Of a DNA stretch of 64,000 nucleotides, positions 8,509 to 16,241 are shown piece by piece. The notes beneath the pieces are model-generated. The model did not search any database and was not told the origin of the DNA. It worked only from the letters and a program-made list of their open reading frames with translations. The first letter of the stretch is position 1. Every line of letters starts with the position of its first letter. Location: positions 1,550,001 to 1,614,000 of the forward strand of contig JACHMT010000002.1 of the NCBI GenBank assembly GCA_014208095.1. Direction: 5' to 3'. The translations under genes were made by a program, and so were the position numbers. Source of the DNA: Actinospineispora eucalypti. Its GTDB lineage: Bacteria > Actinomycetota > Actinomycetes > Mycobacteriales > Pseudonocardiaceae.

Positions 8509-10155
8509 TCAGCGTGTGAGCTGGGTGATCTGGCTTTCCGAGTGGCCGTCGACGGTGACCCGCAGGAGGAAGCTGCCGGAAACCGGCCGGCCGGCCGCGT
8601 CGGTGGCGTCCCACCGCGCCGTGCGGCGGCCCGGCACCGGCTCCTTCTCGTCGACCAGCCGGCGCACGTGCTCGCCGAAGCGGTCCCAGAGGTCGACGGT
8701 GAGTTGCTCGGCGCCATCGGGCACCGACAGCGACACGGTGAGTGGCACCCCGGTGCGCAACGGGGCGTTGTCGTCCAGCAGCAGCAGTTCCTGCTGTGGC
8801 GCGACCGGTCGAGGCGCCGCTACCGGTTCGGCCGAGTAGCGGTACACCGTTCGGCCCGAGGCGTAGCCGACGGACCGCGGGCCCCGGAAGAACCGGAACC
8901 GGTTGATGAACCGGCCGATCTCGTTGGCATTGCGCCAGGTGGCGCCGCCGTCGGTGGTCGCGCTGCTGAAGCCCTCCTGGAAGGTGTCGGAGCCCCAGCC
9001 ACCGACCCAACCGGTCTGCTCGTCCAGGAACCCGATGCCCTCGAGGTTCGCGTTGCCCTGCTGGTCGTGGACCTCGATACGTGTCCAGGTGCTACCGCCG
9101 TCGGTGGTCTTGAGCACCGCCGCCCGGACGAAGCTCTCCAGCGCGACGTAGCCGACCCGGTCATCGAGGAAGTGGATCTTCCATCCCCACTCGCCGAGCG
9201 GGAGCTCGGCGTGCAGCGGGGCCAGCTGGTCGGTCCAGGTGCGACCGCCGTCCTCGGTGCGCAGCACCACCGCGCGTACGTCGTCGCGCGTCGGGTTCGG
9301 GACCGTTGCCCGCCCGCCCACGACCCACCCGTGGTCGGCATCGGTGAAAAGGGTGTCGACCAGCAGCGAAGCGTGCTGGGACATGTCCCACGCCTGCCAG
9401 GTGGCCCCGCCGTCCACGGTGCGCATCATTCGCGCCGGCCGGTCCGGGTAGTTCGTGCCGGAGGCGTACACGACCTCGCCGTCGACCACCGAGAGGCCGC
9501 AGACCGCCGACGGCGCGAGCGGCGGGAGGTCGCCGACCAGGTTCCAGGTCAGGCCGCCGTCGGAGGTCTCGTACAGGCGTCGACCCGCGGTGAGCGTCCC
9601 GACCCAGCCGCGCGACGGGTCGGCGAAACCCACGCAGCGGAGGTACACCCCCGGTGCGTGGAACTGCTCCTGCCAGGTGTCGAAGCCGTCCGTGGTGTGC
9701 AGGATCTGGCCGTTGCTGTTCACCGCCCAGCCTTCGCGCGGATCGAGGAACCAGATGTCGTCCGTGCGCGAGCTGGCGATGGGAGCGTTCGTCGTGTGCC
9801 AGGTCGGCGCCACGCTCGGCACATCGCTGTCGGGGCAGCCGTCGTCGATCCACCGCTCGATCTCGGCGATGGCCTCCGCCGGCACCGGCTCCCGACCGGA
9901 GGGCATCCGGTTGAACGTCGCGTCCGGCGGCGGCTCGGGCAGGTCGGCGCCGAACGGGGCCTGCCCCTTCAGCGCGCGCACGAGGTTCGAGCCGGCACCG
10001 TCGCCGACGACCACGAGGTCGTTGCCGAACACCGTGGTCGTGACGAACTCGTCGCGGGTGGTGCCGCGCCAGAACGCGCCATGGAACCCGACCGGCGCGC
10101 CCGGCCCGCCGACCGCCCCGTCGAGGATCTCGAGCACCCGCTGGAATCGGTTCAT
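8509..10155 (-). CDS. BNR-repeat (Ycf48-like) beta-propeller protein with N-terminal shared domain
   Basis: A 548-residue protein. Residues 1-109 are a domain also found at the C-terminus of the ferritin-like protein (HGAFWRGTTRDEF, RMPSGREPVP, ERWIDDGCPD). Residues about 115-430 hold at least six BNR-type repeats such as TSDGGLTWN, TVDGGATWQ, TEDGGRTWT, TTDGGSTWT and TTDGGATWR, giving a Ycf48-like propeller. The last ~95 residues form a beta-rich domain with DATDAAGRPVSGSFLLRV, similar to FlgD-Ig modules. No signal peptide is seen. The ATG at 10155 was chosen because a longer frame would run into the upstream gene. It may be a scaffold for oxidase assembly. Confidence 0.82.
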   Translation of the reverse strand: MNRFQRVLEILDGAVGGPGAPVGFHGAFWRGTTRDEFVTTTVFGNDLVVVGDGAGSNLVRALKGQAPFGADLPEPPPDATFNRMPSGREPVPAEAIAEIERWIDDGCPDSDVPSVAPTWHTTNAPIASSRTDDIWFLDPREGWAVNSNGQILHTTDGFDTWQEQFHAPGVYLRCVGFADPSRGWVGTLTAGRRLYETSDGGLTWNLVGDLPPLAPSAVCGLSVVDGEVVYASGTNYPDRPARMMRTVDGGATWQAWDMSQHASLLVDTLFTDADHGWVVGGRATVPNPTRDDVRAVVLRTEDGGRTWTDQLAPLHAELPLGEWGWKIHFLDDRVGYVALESFVRAAVLKTTDGGSTWTRIEVHDQQGNANLEGIGFLDEQTGWVGGWGSDTFQEGFSSATTDGGATWRNANEIGRFINRFRFFRGPRSVGYASGRTVYRYSAEPVAAPRPVAPQQELLLLDDNAPLRTGVPLTVSLSVPDGAEQLTVDLWDRFGEHVRRLVDEKEPVPGRRTARWDATDAAGRPVSGSFLLRVTVDGHSESQITQLTR

Positions 10156-10189
10156 GACTGCCCCCGGCCGCCGTCGGAATCTGGGTTCA

Positions 10190-11557
10190 TCAGGAGGAGC
10201 GCTTGCGCTTGCCGCTTGATACCTGTCGGGGGCGATCGGCACCCGCGCCGTTCACGAAGATCGTCCGGGTGGCGTCCTCGACCGGCTGGGCGGTGCGCAG
10301 GCCACAGTCCTGCAGCGTGTGCTGGTGAAGCAGCACGGAGTCCGGTGACGGAGCGATCTCGCGCCAGGCGAAGCAGGCCCTGATGATCGCCTGGTTGGCG
10401 CCGCCGCTCACCGTCCGGTCCGCGCGCACCAGCGCCCGCAGCACGTCGTGGTAGGTGAGGAAGTCCGGGGAGAGCGATCCCCAGGTGACGGCGAGCAGGC
10501 GGCCGAGGTAGTCGCGCGCGTTGAGCAGCGCCCGCTCGAACTCCTTCTCCTGCCCCTGGTAGGCGGCCTCGAAGTCGGCCTGGATCTGCCGCAGGTCGGT
10601 CACGCTGCCCGGTAGCTGCGTCGACCGGTCACGCAGGTCGGCCGTGATCAACCCGTTCTGGACCAGCTCCTGCTGGAAGACCTCGACCATGGTGTCGAAG
10701 ATCGCCCCGGTCAGCGGGAGCGACCGCTCGTGCGGCTCGGGTCCTACGTCCGACATGCGCCTGGAGTTGAACGCCACGCGGATCTGCCGGCTGTCCGACA
10801 GCTCACCGACCCGGTCGAGCCCGTTGACCGTCAGCAGGTTGCCCTTGGTCGTCCCCAGGAGGTGCTTGACGAAGCTGTCGAAGTGCAGCAGAGCGACGAT
10901 CGCGGTGAGGTCGCCACTGGACTCCTGCATCCCGCCGTAGTCGATGCCCTCATCCAGCGGGCTCGACGGCACCCCGACCTCGCTGAACACGATGCTGTGG
11001 CCCAACTCGTGCGCGAGGACGTCGAAGTTCTGGCAGTAGGGCCTGGTGTGGTCGATCGTGCCGCCCGGGGTTCGTCCGTAGCCGAACTCGAGGAAGCCGA
11101 ACCCGGACTGCGCGTTGTCCCACTCGATGAGGGGGATCAGTTCCAGCCGCGAGAAGGTGGCGTCGAAGTGCCATTCGAGGTGGTGCCCGAAGTAGTCCTC
11201 GAAGATGTCGAGGACCCGCCGGACGGTCGCGTACATCGTCGCGGCCGAGAACTCGCGGCTGTCCGGGTCGAGGTGGGTGAAGTGGCCGTCAGGGCCCGGT
11301 GACACCGGTGGACGGGCCGGGCCACGATAGGGCGGCCGGGTCAGCCGGTTGTAGGGAAGCTTCTCGACGGCGTCGACGACGAACATGCGGTCGTCGGCGG
11401 GGCCTGGCTGCATCTCGGCCGGAGGCACCGAGACGATGACTTCCTCCGGCTCGGGGAAAACCGGGGTTCCATCGTCCTTCGTCAGGAATCTGGGCTGCGG
11501 GAAGATCAGGAACCGGGTGCCGACGTTGGCTAGTTGGGCATCGAGTTGCTGCGACAT
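10190..11557 (-). CDS. gluzincin-type zinc metallopeptidase domain protein
   Basis: A 455-residue protein with the zinc motif HELGH at residues 183-187 and a downstream Glu in GGMQESSGDLTAI (Glu212) placed like the third ligand of thermolysin-type enzymes. The motif ends GH, not TH, so it is related to but distinct from classical M4. No signal peptide or prodomain is evident, so it may act in the cytoplasm, for example in processing an operon partner; this is inference. The ATG at 11557 has AAGGAG six bases upstream; a GTG one codon earlier is less well spaced. It is the first gene of the oxidase block. Confidence 0.8.
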   Translation of the reverse strand: MSQQLDAQLANVGTRFLIFPQPRFLTKDDGTPVFPEPEEVIVSVPPAEMQPGPADDRMFVVDAVEKLPYNRLTRPPYRGPARPPVSPGPDGHFTHLDPDSREFSAATMYATVRRVLDIFEDYFGHHLEWHFDATFSRLELIPLIEWDNAQSGFGFLEFGYGRTPGGTIDHTRPYCQNFDVLAHELGHSIVFSEVGVPSSPLDEGIDYGGMQESSGDLTAIVALLHFDSFVKHLLGTTKGNLLTVNGLDRVGELSDSRQIRVAFNSRRMSDVGPEPHERSLPLTGAIFDTMVEVFQQELVQNGLITADLRDRSTQLPGSVTDLRQIQADFEAAYQGQEKEFERALLNARDYLGRLLAVTWGSLSPDFLTYHDVLRALVRADRTVSGGANQAIIRACFAWREIAPSPDSVLLHQHTLQDCGLRTAQPVEDATRTIFVNGAGADRPRQVSSGKRKRSS

Positions 11558-11773
11558 CACGGTCTCCTTCTTGGGGGCTCTCGGGTCTTCCCGGTCCTAA
11601 GAGCCGCCGCGACCCCCGGCTGATACAGCGTTGGGCCGGCTCGGACGACATCGCTCGCGGACCCGGATCACGGCTCCGCCGGCGGGCATCTGGCCGTTGA
11701 CGTATCTGCGGGCCGCCGTTCCGCCTCTTCCTGAGGCCCGACATCGCGGGACGAGCAGAAGGGAACGCTGGAG
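11558..11773. promoter_or_regulatory. divergent intergenic region
   Basis: This 216-base gap separates the metallopeptidase gene (minus) from the repeat-protein gene (plus), so promoters for both should lie here. I see no clear palindrome or sigma-factor consensus beyond the ribosome sites flanking each start. Confidence 0.4.
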
Positions 11774-12454
11774 ATGGCTGATCAGGAGTGGGTGTACCGA
11801 AACTTCACCCCGGCGGAGGGAGCGACAGCCGCGATCAACTTCTTGAACCAACCCGAACGGCAAGGCGGCGGCGAGGCGAGTGCATCGCTTCGAAACGATC
11901 AATCTGTCGGGGTTTTCTATCTTGCGCCGGGCAGTTTGGGCAGCGGGACCCAGCAGGAATGGATCTATCGGGAATTCACCGCCGCCGAGGGACCACAAGG
12001 CGCCGCGAACTTCCTGAACCAACCCGCACGGCAGGCGGCCGGAGAAGTGACGGCGACCGCTCGTGGGGACGGGTCCGTGGCGCTGTTGTACCTGGCACCG
12101 GGCAGCTTGGGCAGCGGAACCCAGCAGGAATGGATCTATCGGGAATTCACCGCCGCCGAGGGACCACAAGGCGCCGTGACCTACTTGAACCAAGCGGCGC
12201 GGCAAGGGGCCGGGGAAGTAACCGCCGTGGCCCGCAACAACGGTTCGGTCGCGCTGTTCTATCTCGCGCCGGGGAGCTTGGGAAGCTCGACCCGCCAGCA
12301 GTGGGCGTACCGCGAGTTTGCCGCAAGCGCGGGTCCCGCCGGCGCGGTCGCGTTCCTGAACCAGTCGCCGCGTCAAGGTCGTGGTGAAGCCAGCGCCTTC
12401 GCCCGGAACGACGGCTCGGTGGCCCTCTTCTATCTGGAGCCCGGAACGGGATGA
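11774..12454 (+). CDS. protein of four tandem 57-residue repeats
   Basis: A 226-residue protein built entirely of four repeats with a period of 57 residues. Each repeat follows the plan W-x-Y-R-x-F, an Ala/Gly stretch, (F/Y)LNQ, RQG-x-GE and NDGSV-x-L-FYL-x-PG; examples are WIYREFTAAEG and ARNNGSVALFYLAPGS. Repeats 2 and 3 are nearly identical at DNA level, showing recent duplication. There is no signal peptide or Cys. I do not recognise a named family; the pattern could give a beta-propeller or beta-trefoil-like binding fold. It diverges from the CTQ oxidase block and may share its regulation. Confidence 0.8.
   Translation: MADQEWVYRNFTPAEGATAAINFLNQPERQGGGEASASLRNDQSVGVFYLAPGSLGSGTQQEWIYREFTAAEGPQGAANFLNQPARQAAGEVTATARGDGSVALLYLAPGSLGSGTQQEWIYREFTAAEGPQGAVTYLNQAARQGAGEVTAVARNNGSVALFYLAPGSLGSSTRQQWAYREFAASAGPAGAVAFLNQSPRQGRGEASAFARNDGSVALFYLEPGTG
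11930..12005 (+). repeat. direct repeat, copy 1 (76 bp)
   Basis: This 76-base stretch recurs at 12101-12176 with two mismatches, 171 bases apart, matching one 57-residue protein repeat. Confidence 0.9.
12101..12176 (+). repeat. direct repeat, copy 2 (76 bp)
   Basis: Second copy of the 76-base repeat inside the tandem-repeat gene; it differs from copy 1 at two positions. Confidence 0.9.
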
Positions 12455-12503
12455 TCCGCGCACCGCGGGACGCCGGCTGATCACCGTCCGGTGGTACGGC
12501 GGA

Positions 12504-12542
12504 ATGCCCGCTGGACCGGCAGAACACCGGTTCAGCGGGCAT
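12504..12542 (+). terminator. long hairpin after the repeat-protein gene
   Basis: A 16-base-pair stem (arms 12504-12519 and 12527-12542) with one G-U wobble and a 7-base loop lies 49 bases after the stop. There is no T-tract, as is common for actinomycete terminators. Confidence 0.65.
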
Positions 12543-12735
12543 ACCCCGGTGCCCGTGGAGAATCTGGTAAGACCTCAACCAGCAATTTCATGCACCTGAT
12601 GTGGCCAACGCCGTTGGACAGTCACTGGCGTCGCGTCCGCGGATGACCGTTTGACGGGCTCGTATCGATCGGGTGATGCGAGTAAATTTCCCGCGCACAA
12701 CGGGTGGATCCGTGGGTGTGGGTGGAGGGCTGGGT

Positions 12736-13560
12736 GTGGTCGAGTCCAATTACTGTCGGCGTGGCAGGGGCAAACCCTTGGTGCTGGTGCACAGCCTTGG
12801 CCAACGCTGGCAGATCTGGCGACCGGTGATAGATCAACTCGCGGAACACCACGACGTAATCGCGGTTGATCTGCCCCGAATGGGCCGGGCCCCTGTCCCC
12901 CACACCGCCAGCGAAGATGGCATTCGCGCCTTCGGCATCCAATCGCTGAAACGAGTCTTCGAACGTCTCGAGGTACGCCGTCCACACGTCGCCGGCTGTG
13001 GGCTCGGCGGGATGCTCGCCGTCGGCGCCGCCACCACGGGGATCGTGTCCTCCGCAACCGCGCTGTCGCCAACCGGTTTCTGGACGCCCGGACAACGCTG
13101 GTGGGTCATCACGCACCTACGCATGTTCCGGGCCGCCGCCCGTCTGGCTTTGGCCACTGATCCGCCGCTGGCCGAGATCAGCTTCGTGCGCAACCTGATC
13201 ATCTCTCGGCTGTGCGTACGTCCGAAGCGGATGGACCTCGCCGAAGCGCTCGCCAACCTGGCCGCCATGCGCGATACGCCGGCGTTCAGCGAGGCCATGG
13301 CCAGTGCCCGCCAGTTTCAGTGGAAAAGTGAACCCAAGCCGGTAGTTCCCCTCACCGTGGCCTGGGGAGCGCAGGACAAAATGATCTCGCCCAGCCAAAT
13401 GGTCAATGCCCGGCTCCGGCTGCCGGCCGCCGACTTTGCCCGGCTTCCCGGCTGCGGACACCTATCGATGATCGATGACCCCGAAATGGTCGCCTGGGTC
13501 ATTCTGCGCAACTGCGCGCGAGGCGAAGACCGACTCACCACCCACCCGCCGTTGAGCTGA
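12736..13560 (+). CDS. alpha/beta-hydrolase fold protein lacking the nucleophilic serine
   Basis: A 274-residue alpha/beta-hydrolase. The oxyanion-side motif VLVHSLG, the acid loop WGAQDKM and the histidine loop GCGHLSMID are all present. The nucleophile elbow, normally GxSxGG, reads AGCGLGG, so Gly replaces Ser at residue 89. It may be a non-catalytic member or use the neighbouring Cys. The GTG at 12736 was chosen because GGAGG lies seven bases upstream; an open frame from 12673 would add 21 low-complexity residues. It converges on the NRPS-type cluster, whose last gene ends 17 bases away. Confidence 0.78.
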   Translation: MVESNYCRRGRGKPLVLVHSLGQRWQIWRPVIDQLAEHHDVIAVDLPRMGRAPVPHTASEDGIRAFGIQSLKRVFERLEVRRPHVAGCGLGGMLAVGAATTGIVSSATALSPTGFWTPGQRWWVITHLRMFRAAARLALATDPPLAEISFVRNLIISRLCVRPKRMDLAEALANLAAMRDTPAFSEAMASARQFQWKSEPKPVVPLTVAWGAQDKMISPSQMVNARLRLPAADFARLPGCGHLSMIDDPEMVAWVILRNCARGEDRLTTHPPLS

Positions 13561-13577
13561 CACCACGTCGGCCAGGT

Positions 13578-13946
13578 TCAGCTCGAGGTGGGGAAGAAGA
13601 AAGTTCGACGAGTACGAACCAGGCCACGCTCGAACTCGTACCAGTCGGCGAAGGCTATTTGAATCATGTCGCCGTTACGCAACACTCCGCTGAAAGTTCC
13701 CCAGCAACAACCTACGGACTCGCTCGCTATGATCGCACGAACATCATGTTCCCCGGCGCTGATCTGGCGAGTCGTCTTGTAGAAGTCAACGAATTCCGTT
13801 CGACCGTTCATTTCTGAATATCCAGGTCGACTGTAGAAAACAGCTGGGCTGAGGAGGCCCCGCAGAGCATCCCAGTTCCGGCGATCAATAGCTCGGTATA
13901 TCGCCATTATTGTGCCCTCTATGTCGGTCACCCGCGCGTCGCTCAC
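13578..13946 (-). CDS. NTF2/SnoaL-like protein
   Basis: A 122-residue protein with a SnoaL/NTF2-like plan: an N-terminal helix (IEGTIMAIYRAIDRRNWDAL), then strands ending in ADWYEFERGLVRTRRTFF. Such folds act as small isomerases, cyclases or hydrolases in secondary metabolism, or as binding proteins. The GTG start overlaps the RidA stop codon (GTGA), so the genes are coupled. It is the last gene of the minus-strand NRPS-type cluster. The catalytic role is not predictable. Confidence 0.72.
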   Translation of the reverse strand: MSDARVTDIEGTIMAIYRAIDRRNWDALRGLLSPAVFYSRPGYSEMNGRTEFVDFYKTTRQISAGEHDVRAIIASESVGCCWGTFSGVLRNGDMIQIAFADWYEFERGLVRTRRTFFFPTSS

Positions 13947-14317
13947 AGCGCGGCGACGGCTTCGAGCTCGACGTGCACGACCGGGCTGACGAAGGCCGCG
14001 ACCAAGGTCGTGCGGGCCGGCCCAGGTTCTGGCCACACGGACAGGAAGACCTCGTTCCACGGGCCGAACAGCCGCGCCGAGGACAGGTACGCGGTCAGCT
14101 TGACGACGTCGGCCACCTCAGCACCGGCCTCGGCGAGAGTCGCCTCGAGCACCCTCACCGCCTCGCGGATCTGTTGGTCGGCGGGGACGGTCCCGCCGTC
14201 GGTCATCGCCGTCAACGCGCTCGGCGAGATCAGTCCCGAGGTGAAGACGAAACCGTTGGCGGTGACGGTGGCCGGCAGCATCGGGGACTGGCCGGGCGTC
14301 CGGATCAGGCTCGGCAT
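13943..14317 (-). CDS. RidA-family (YjgF/YER057c) protein
   Basis: A 124-residue RidA-like protein with GFVFTSGLISP near residue 22 and PARTTLVAAF with the conserved Arg, followed by VELEAVA at the end. Classical RidA deaminates reactive enamine/imine intermediates; cluster-borne homologues can act on biosynthetic imines. It starts 6 bases after the FMN hydroxy-acid oxidase gene. That pairing suggests it handles an oxidised, possibly imine-bearing product, which is inference. Confidence 0.87.
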   Translation of the reverse strand: MPSLIRTPGQSPMLPATVTANGFVFTSGLISPSALTAMTDGGTVPADQQIREAVRVLEATLAEAGAEVADVVKLTAYLSSARLFGPWNEVFLSVWPEPGPARTTLVAAFVSPVVHVELEAVAAL

Positions 14318-14323
14318 CGGCGA

Positions 14324-15421
14324 TCAGCTCTCCCATTCCACCGATGAGCGATCGAGGTCGGTGATATCTCCCCGGCCCAACAGGATCAGCACGGTCTCGA
14401 TCTCCCGGCGGAGCAGCTCCAGTACCTGATAGGCGCCGTCCTCTCCGGCCGCGGCGATCCCGTAGGCCGAGAGCCGCCCGATCAGCACCGCGTCCGCCCC
14501 GAGGGCGACCGCCTTCACCACGTCGCTGCCCCGCCTGATGCCGCTGTCGAGCACGATCGCGCCTCGGCCGCGCGCGGCGGCGGCGATCGGTTCGAGGGCT
14601 TCGATCGTCGAGCGCACACCGTCGAGCTGACGCCCGCCGTGGTTGGACACGATCACTCCGGCGGCACCCGCGTCGAGCGCCGCGACCGCGTCCTCGGCGG
14701 TCAGGATGCCCTTGGCCAGCCACGGCAGCGGGTAGTCGGCGAGCAGCTCGCTGAGCTTGTCCCAGGTCCAAGCCGGCTGCGTGGCCGGGTTGAGCCGCGC
14801 CAGTGCCTGCTCCATGTCGATCTCCGCGTCGGGCGGGTAGTTGCCGGAGACGACGCGCTTGTCGACCCTGAACTCGTTGAGCAGGAAATGTTCCCGCCAG
14901 CCGGGAGTCGGGCAGTCCAAGGTCAGCACCAGGCCCCGGTACCCGGCGTCCACGTACCGCTGCACCATGGACCGGAAGTTCGCCTCGGTGCCCATCGGGT
15001 GCAGCTGGCCGAATGCCGCGCCCTTCGGCGCCGCCGTCGCCAGCTGCTCGGCCGAGAACGTCCCTGCCTCCGGCACGACGCCACAGATCCCGAACCGCTC
15101 GTTGGCGCGAGCCACCGCCCGATGGCCCTCGGGATGGAAGTAGCCGTCCGAACCGAACGGTGCCGTCATCACCGGGATCCGCAGATCGACGCCCAGCAGC
15201 GACGTGGCGGTCGACGGGTGCGGTAGGCCCGACATGACCCGTGGCACGAACCGAATCCGGTCGAATGCCGACCGGTTGCGCCGGACGGTGAGCTCCGACC
15301 CGGAGCCGCCCTGCAAGTACTCGGTGATCACCCGGTCCAGACTCCACAGACCGGCCCGCTCGATCTCGCCCAGCGTGCGAAGGCGCACCTGCGGCGCCAA
15401 ACCCTCGTGGCTGCTCGTCAC
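14324..15421 (-). CDS. FMN-dependent alpha-hydroxy-acid oxidase/dehydrogenase
   Basis: A 365-residue TIM-barrel flavoenzyme. The catalytic signature SNHGGRQLD with the base His is intact, followed by LDSGIRRGSDVVKA and ALGADAVLIGR for FMN phosphate binding. The family (lactate, mandelate and glycolate oxidases) converts a 2-hydroxy acid to a 2-keto acid, usually making H2O2. GGAG precedes the GTG start by seven bases. Within this cluster it may oxidise a hydroxylated amino-acid-derived intermediate or prepare a keto-acid precursor; hydroxymandelate oxidase is one possibility that I cannot confirm. Confidence 0.88.
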   Translation of the reverse strand: MTSSHEGLAPQVRLRTLGEIERAGLWSLDRVITEYLQGGSGSELTVRRNRSAFDRIRFVPRVMSGLPHPSTATSLLGVDLRIPVMTAPFGSDGYFHPEGHRAVARANERFGICGVVPEAGTFSAEQLATAAPKGAAFGQLHPMGTEANFRSMVQRYVDAGYRGLVLTLDCPTPGWREHFLLNEFRVDKRVVSGNYPPDAEIDMEQALARLNPATQPAWTWDKLSELLADYPLPWLAKGILTAEDAVAALDAGAAGVIVSNHGGRQLDGVRSTIEALEPIAAAARGRGAIVLDSGIRRGSDVVKAVALGADAVLIGRLSAYGIAAAGEDGAYQVLELLRREIETVLILLGRGDITDLDRSSVEWES

Positions 15422-15451
15422 CCTGCTCTCCTTTGAATGGCAGTCGGTGTG

Positions 15452-16237
15452 TTAGCCCTGCGCGACCAGGGCGCGGATTTCTCGTTCGAGGTGCGTGGTG
15501 AACGTGGCCATCTGGCCGTCGAAATAGAAGTGCCCGCCCTCGAGCACGTGTACGTAGCCGTGACCGGTGGTCAGCTCCGGCCATCCGTTGAGCAATGCCG
15601 CGGGGACCCCCGAGTCCTGCGCGCCACCGAACGCGACGATTGGGCAGCGCAGGAGCCGACGCGCACCGCTGTATTTGTATGAGGCGGTCATGACCCAGTC
15701 GGACCGGCACGCGTCGAGAATGAGGCCGAGCAGATCCGGGTCCTCCAGCGCGACCCGGTCCAGGCCGCCGCGGCCGAGCAGCCCCGCCACGAGCTCCTCG
15801 TCGCTGGGTTGGCGCAACAAGTGGCTGTAGTGCGCCGCCGGAGCCGCGGAGGGGAAGAAGCCGCCCGGCCCACGCTCCATCTGCTCCAGTTGCCAGCAGA
15901 TCTCGAACCCCACGAGGCCCCCGAGGCTGTGCCCGAACACGAACAACGGTCCGGGCTCACCCGCCAGGACGGCGGCCAACGGGTTCGCCAGCTCGCTGAT
16001 GTCGGTGGCGTGCTCCTCCAGGAAGCGAGTGCCGCGGCCCGGATACTGCGCGGCCACGAGATGGATATCGTCGGAAAACCACGGTGCCCACCTCACGTAT
16101 CCCTGTGCCATTGCACCTGAATGAGGCAACAGCACCAGGGTCGCAATCGCCCGCGGCGGTCGGGGACGAAGTTCCCACAGCCAGGTTCCCGCCGAATCCA
16201 CCGAAACCAGGTTCTCGCTCAACTTACCGGACCCCAA
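15452..16237 (-). CDS. type II thioesterase
   Basis: A 261-residue alpha/beta-hydrolase of the GrsT/RifR type. It has YPGRGTR near the N-terminus, the nucleophile elbow FGHSLGG, and a C-terminal EGGHFYFDG with the catalytic His. These enzymes clear misprimed carrier proteins or release small acyl units from a stand-alone PCP. The start is uncertain: the frame opens at a TTG and no good ribosome site is seen. It follows the P450 gene closely and probably works on the A-PCP protein at 18421-20784. Confidence 0.86.
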   Translation of the reverse strand: MGSGKLSENLVSVDSAGTWLWELRPRPPRAIATLVLLPHSGAMAQGYVRWAPWFSDDIHLVAAQYPGRGTRFLEEHATDISELANPLAAVLAGEPGPLFVFGHSLGGLVGFEICWQLEQMERGPGGFFPSAAPAAHYSHLLRQPSDEELVAGLLGRGGLDRVALEDPDLLGLILDACRSDWVMTASYKYSGARRLLRCPIVAFGGAQDSGVPAALLNGWPELTTGHGYVHVLEGGHFYFDGQMATFTTHLEREIRALVAQG

Positions 16238-16241
16238 TCCG

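Noticed and set aside
13953..14060. A longer N-terminus for the NTF2-like protein
   Set aside because: It overlaps the RidA gene and is Arg-rich; the GTGA overlap start is better.
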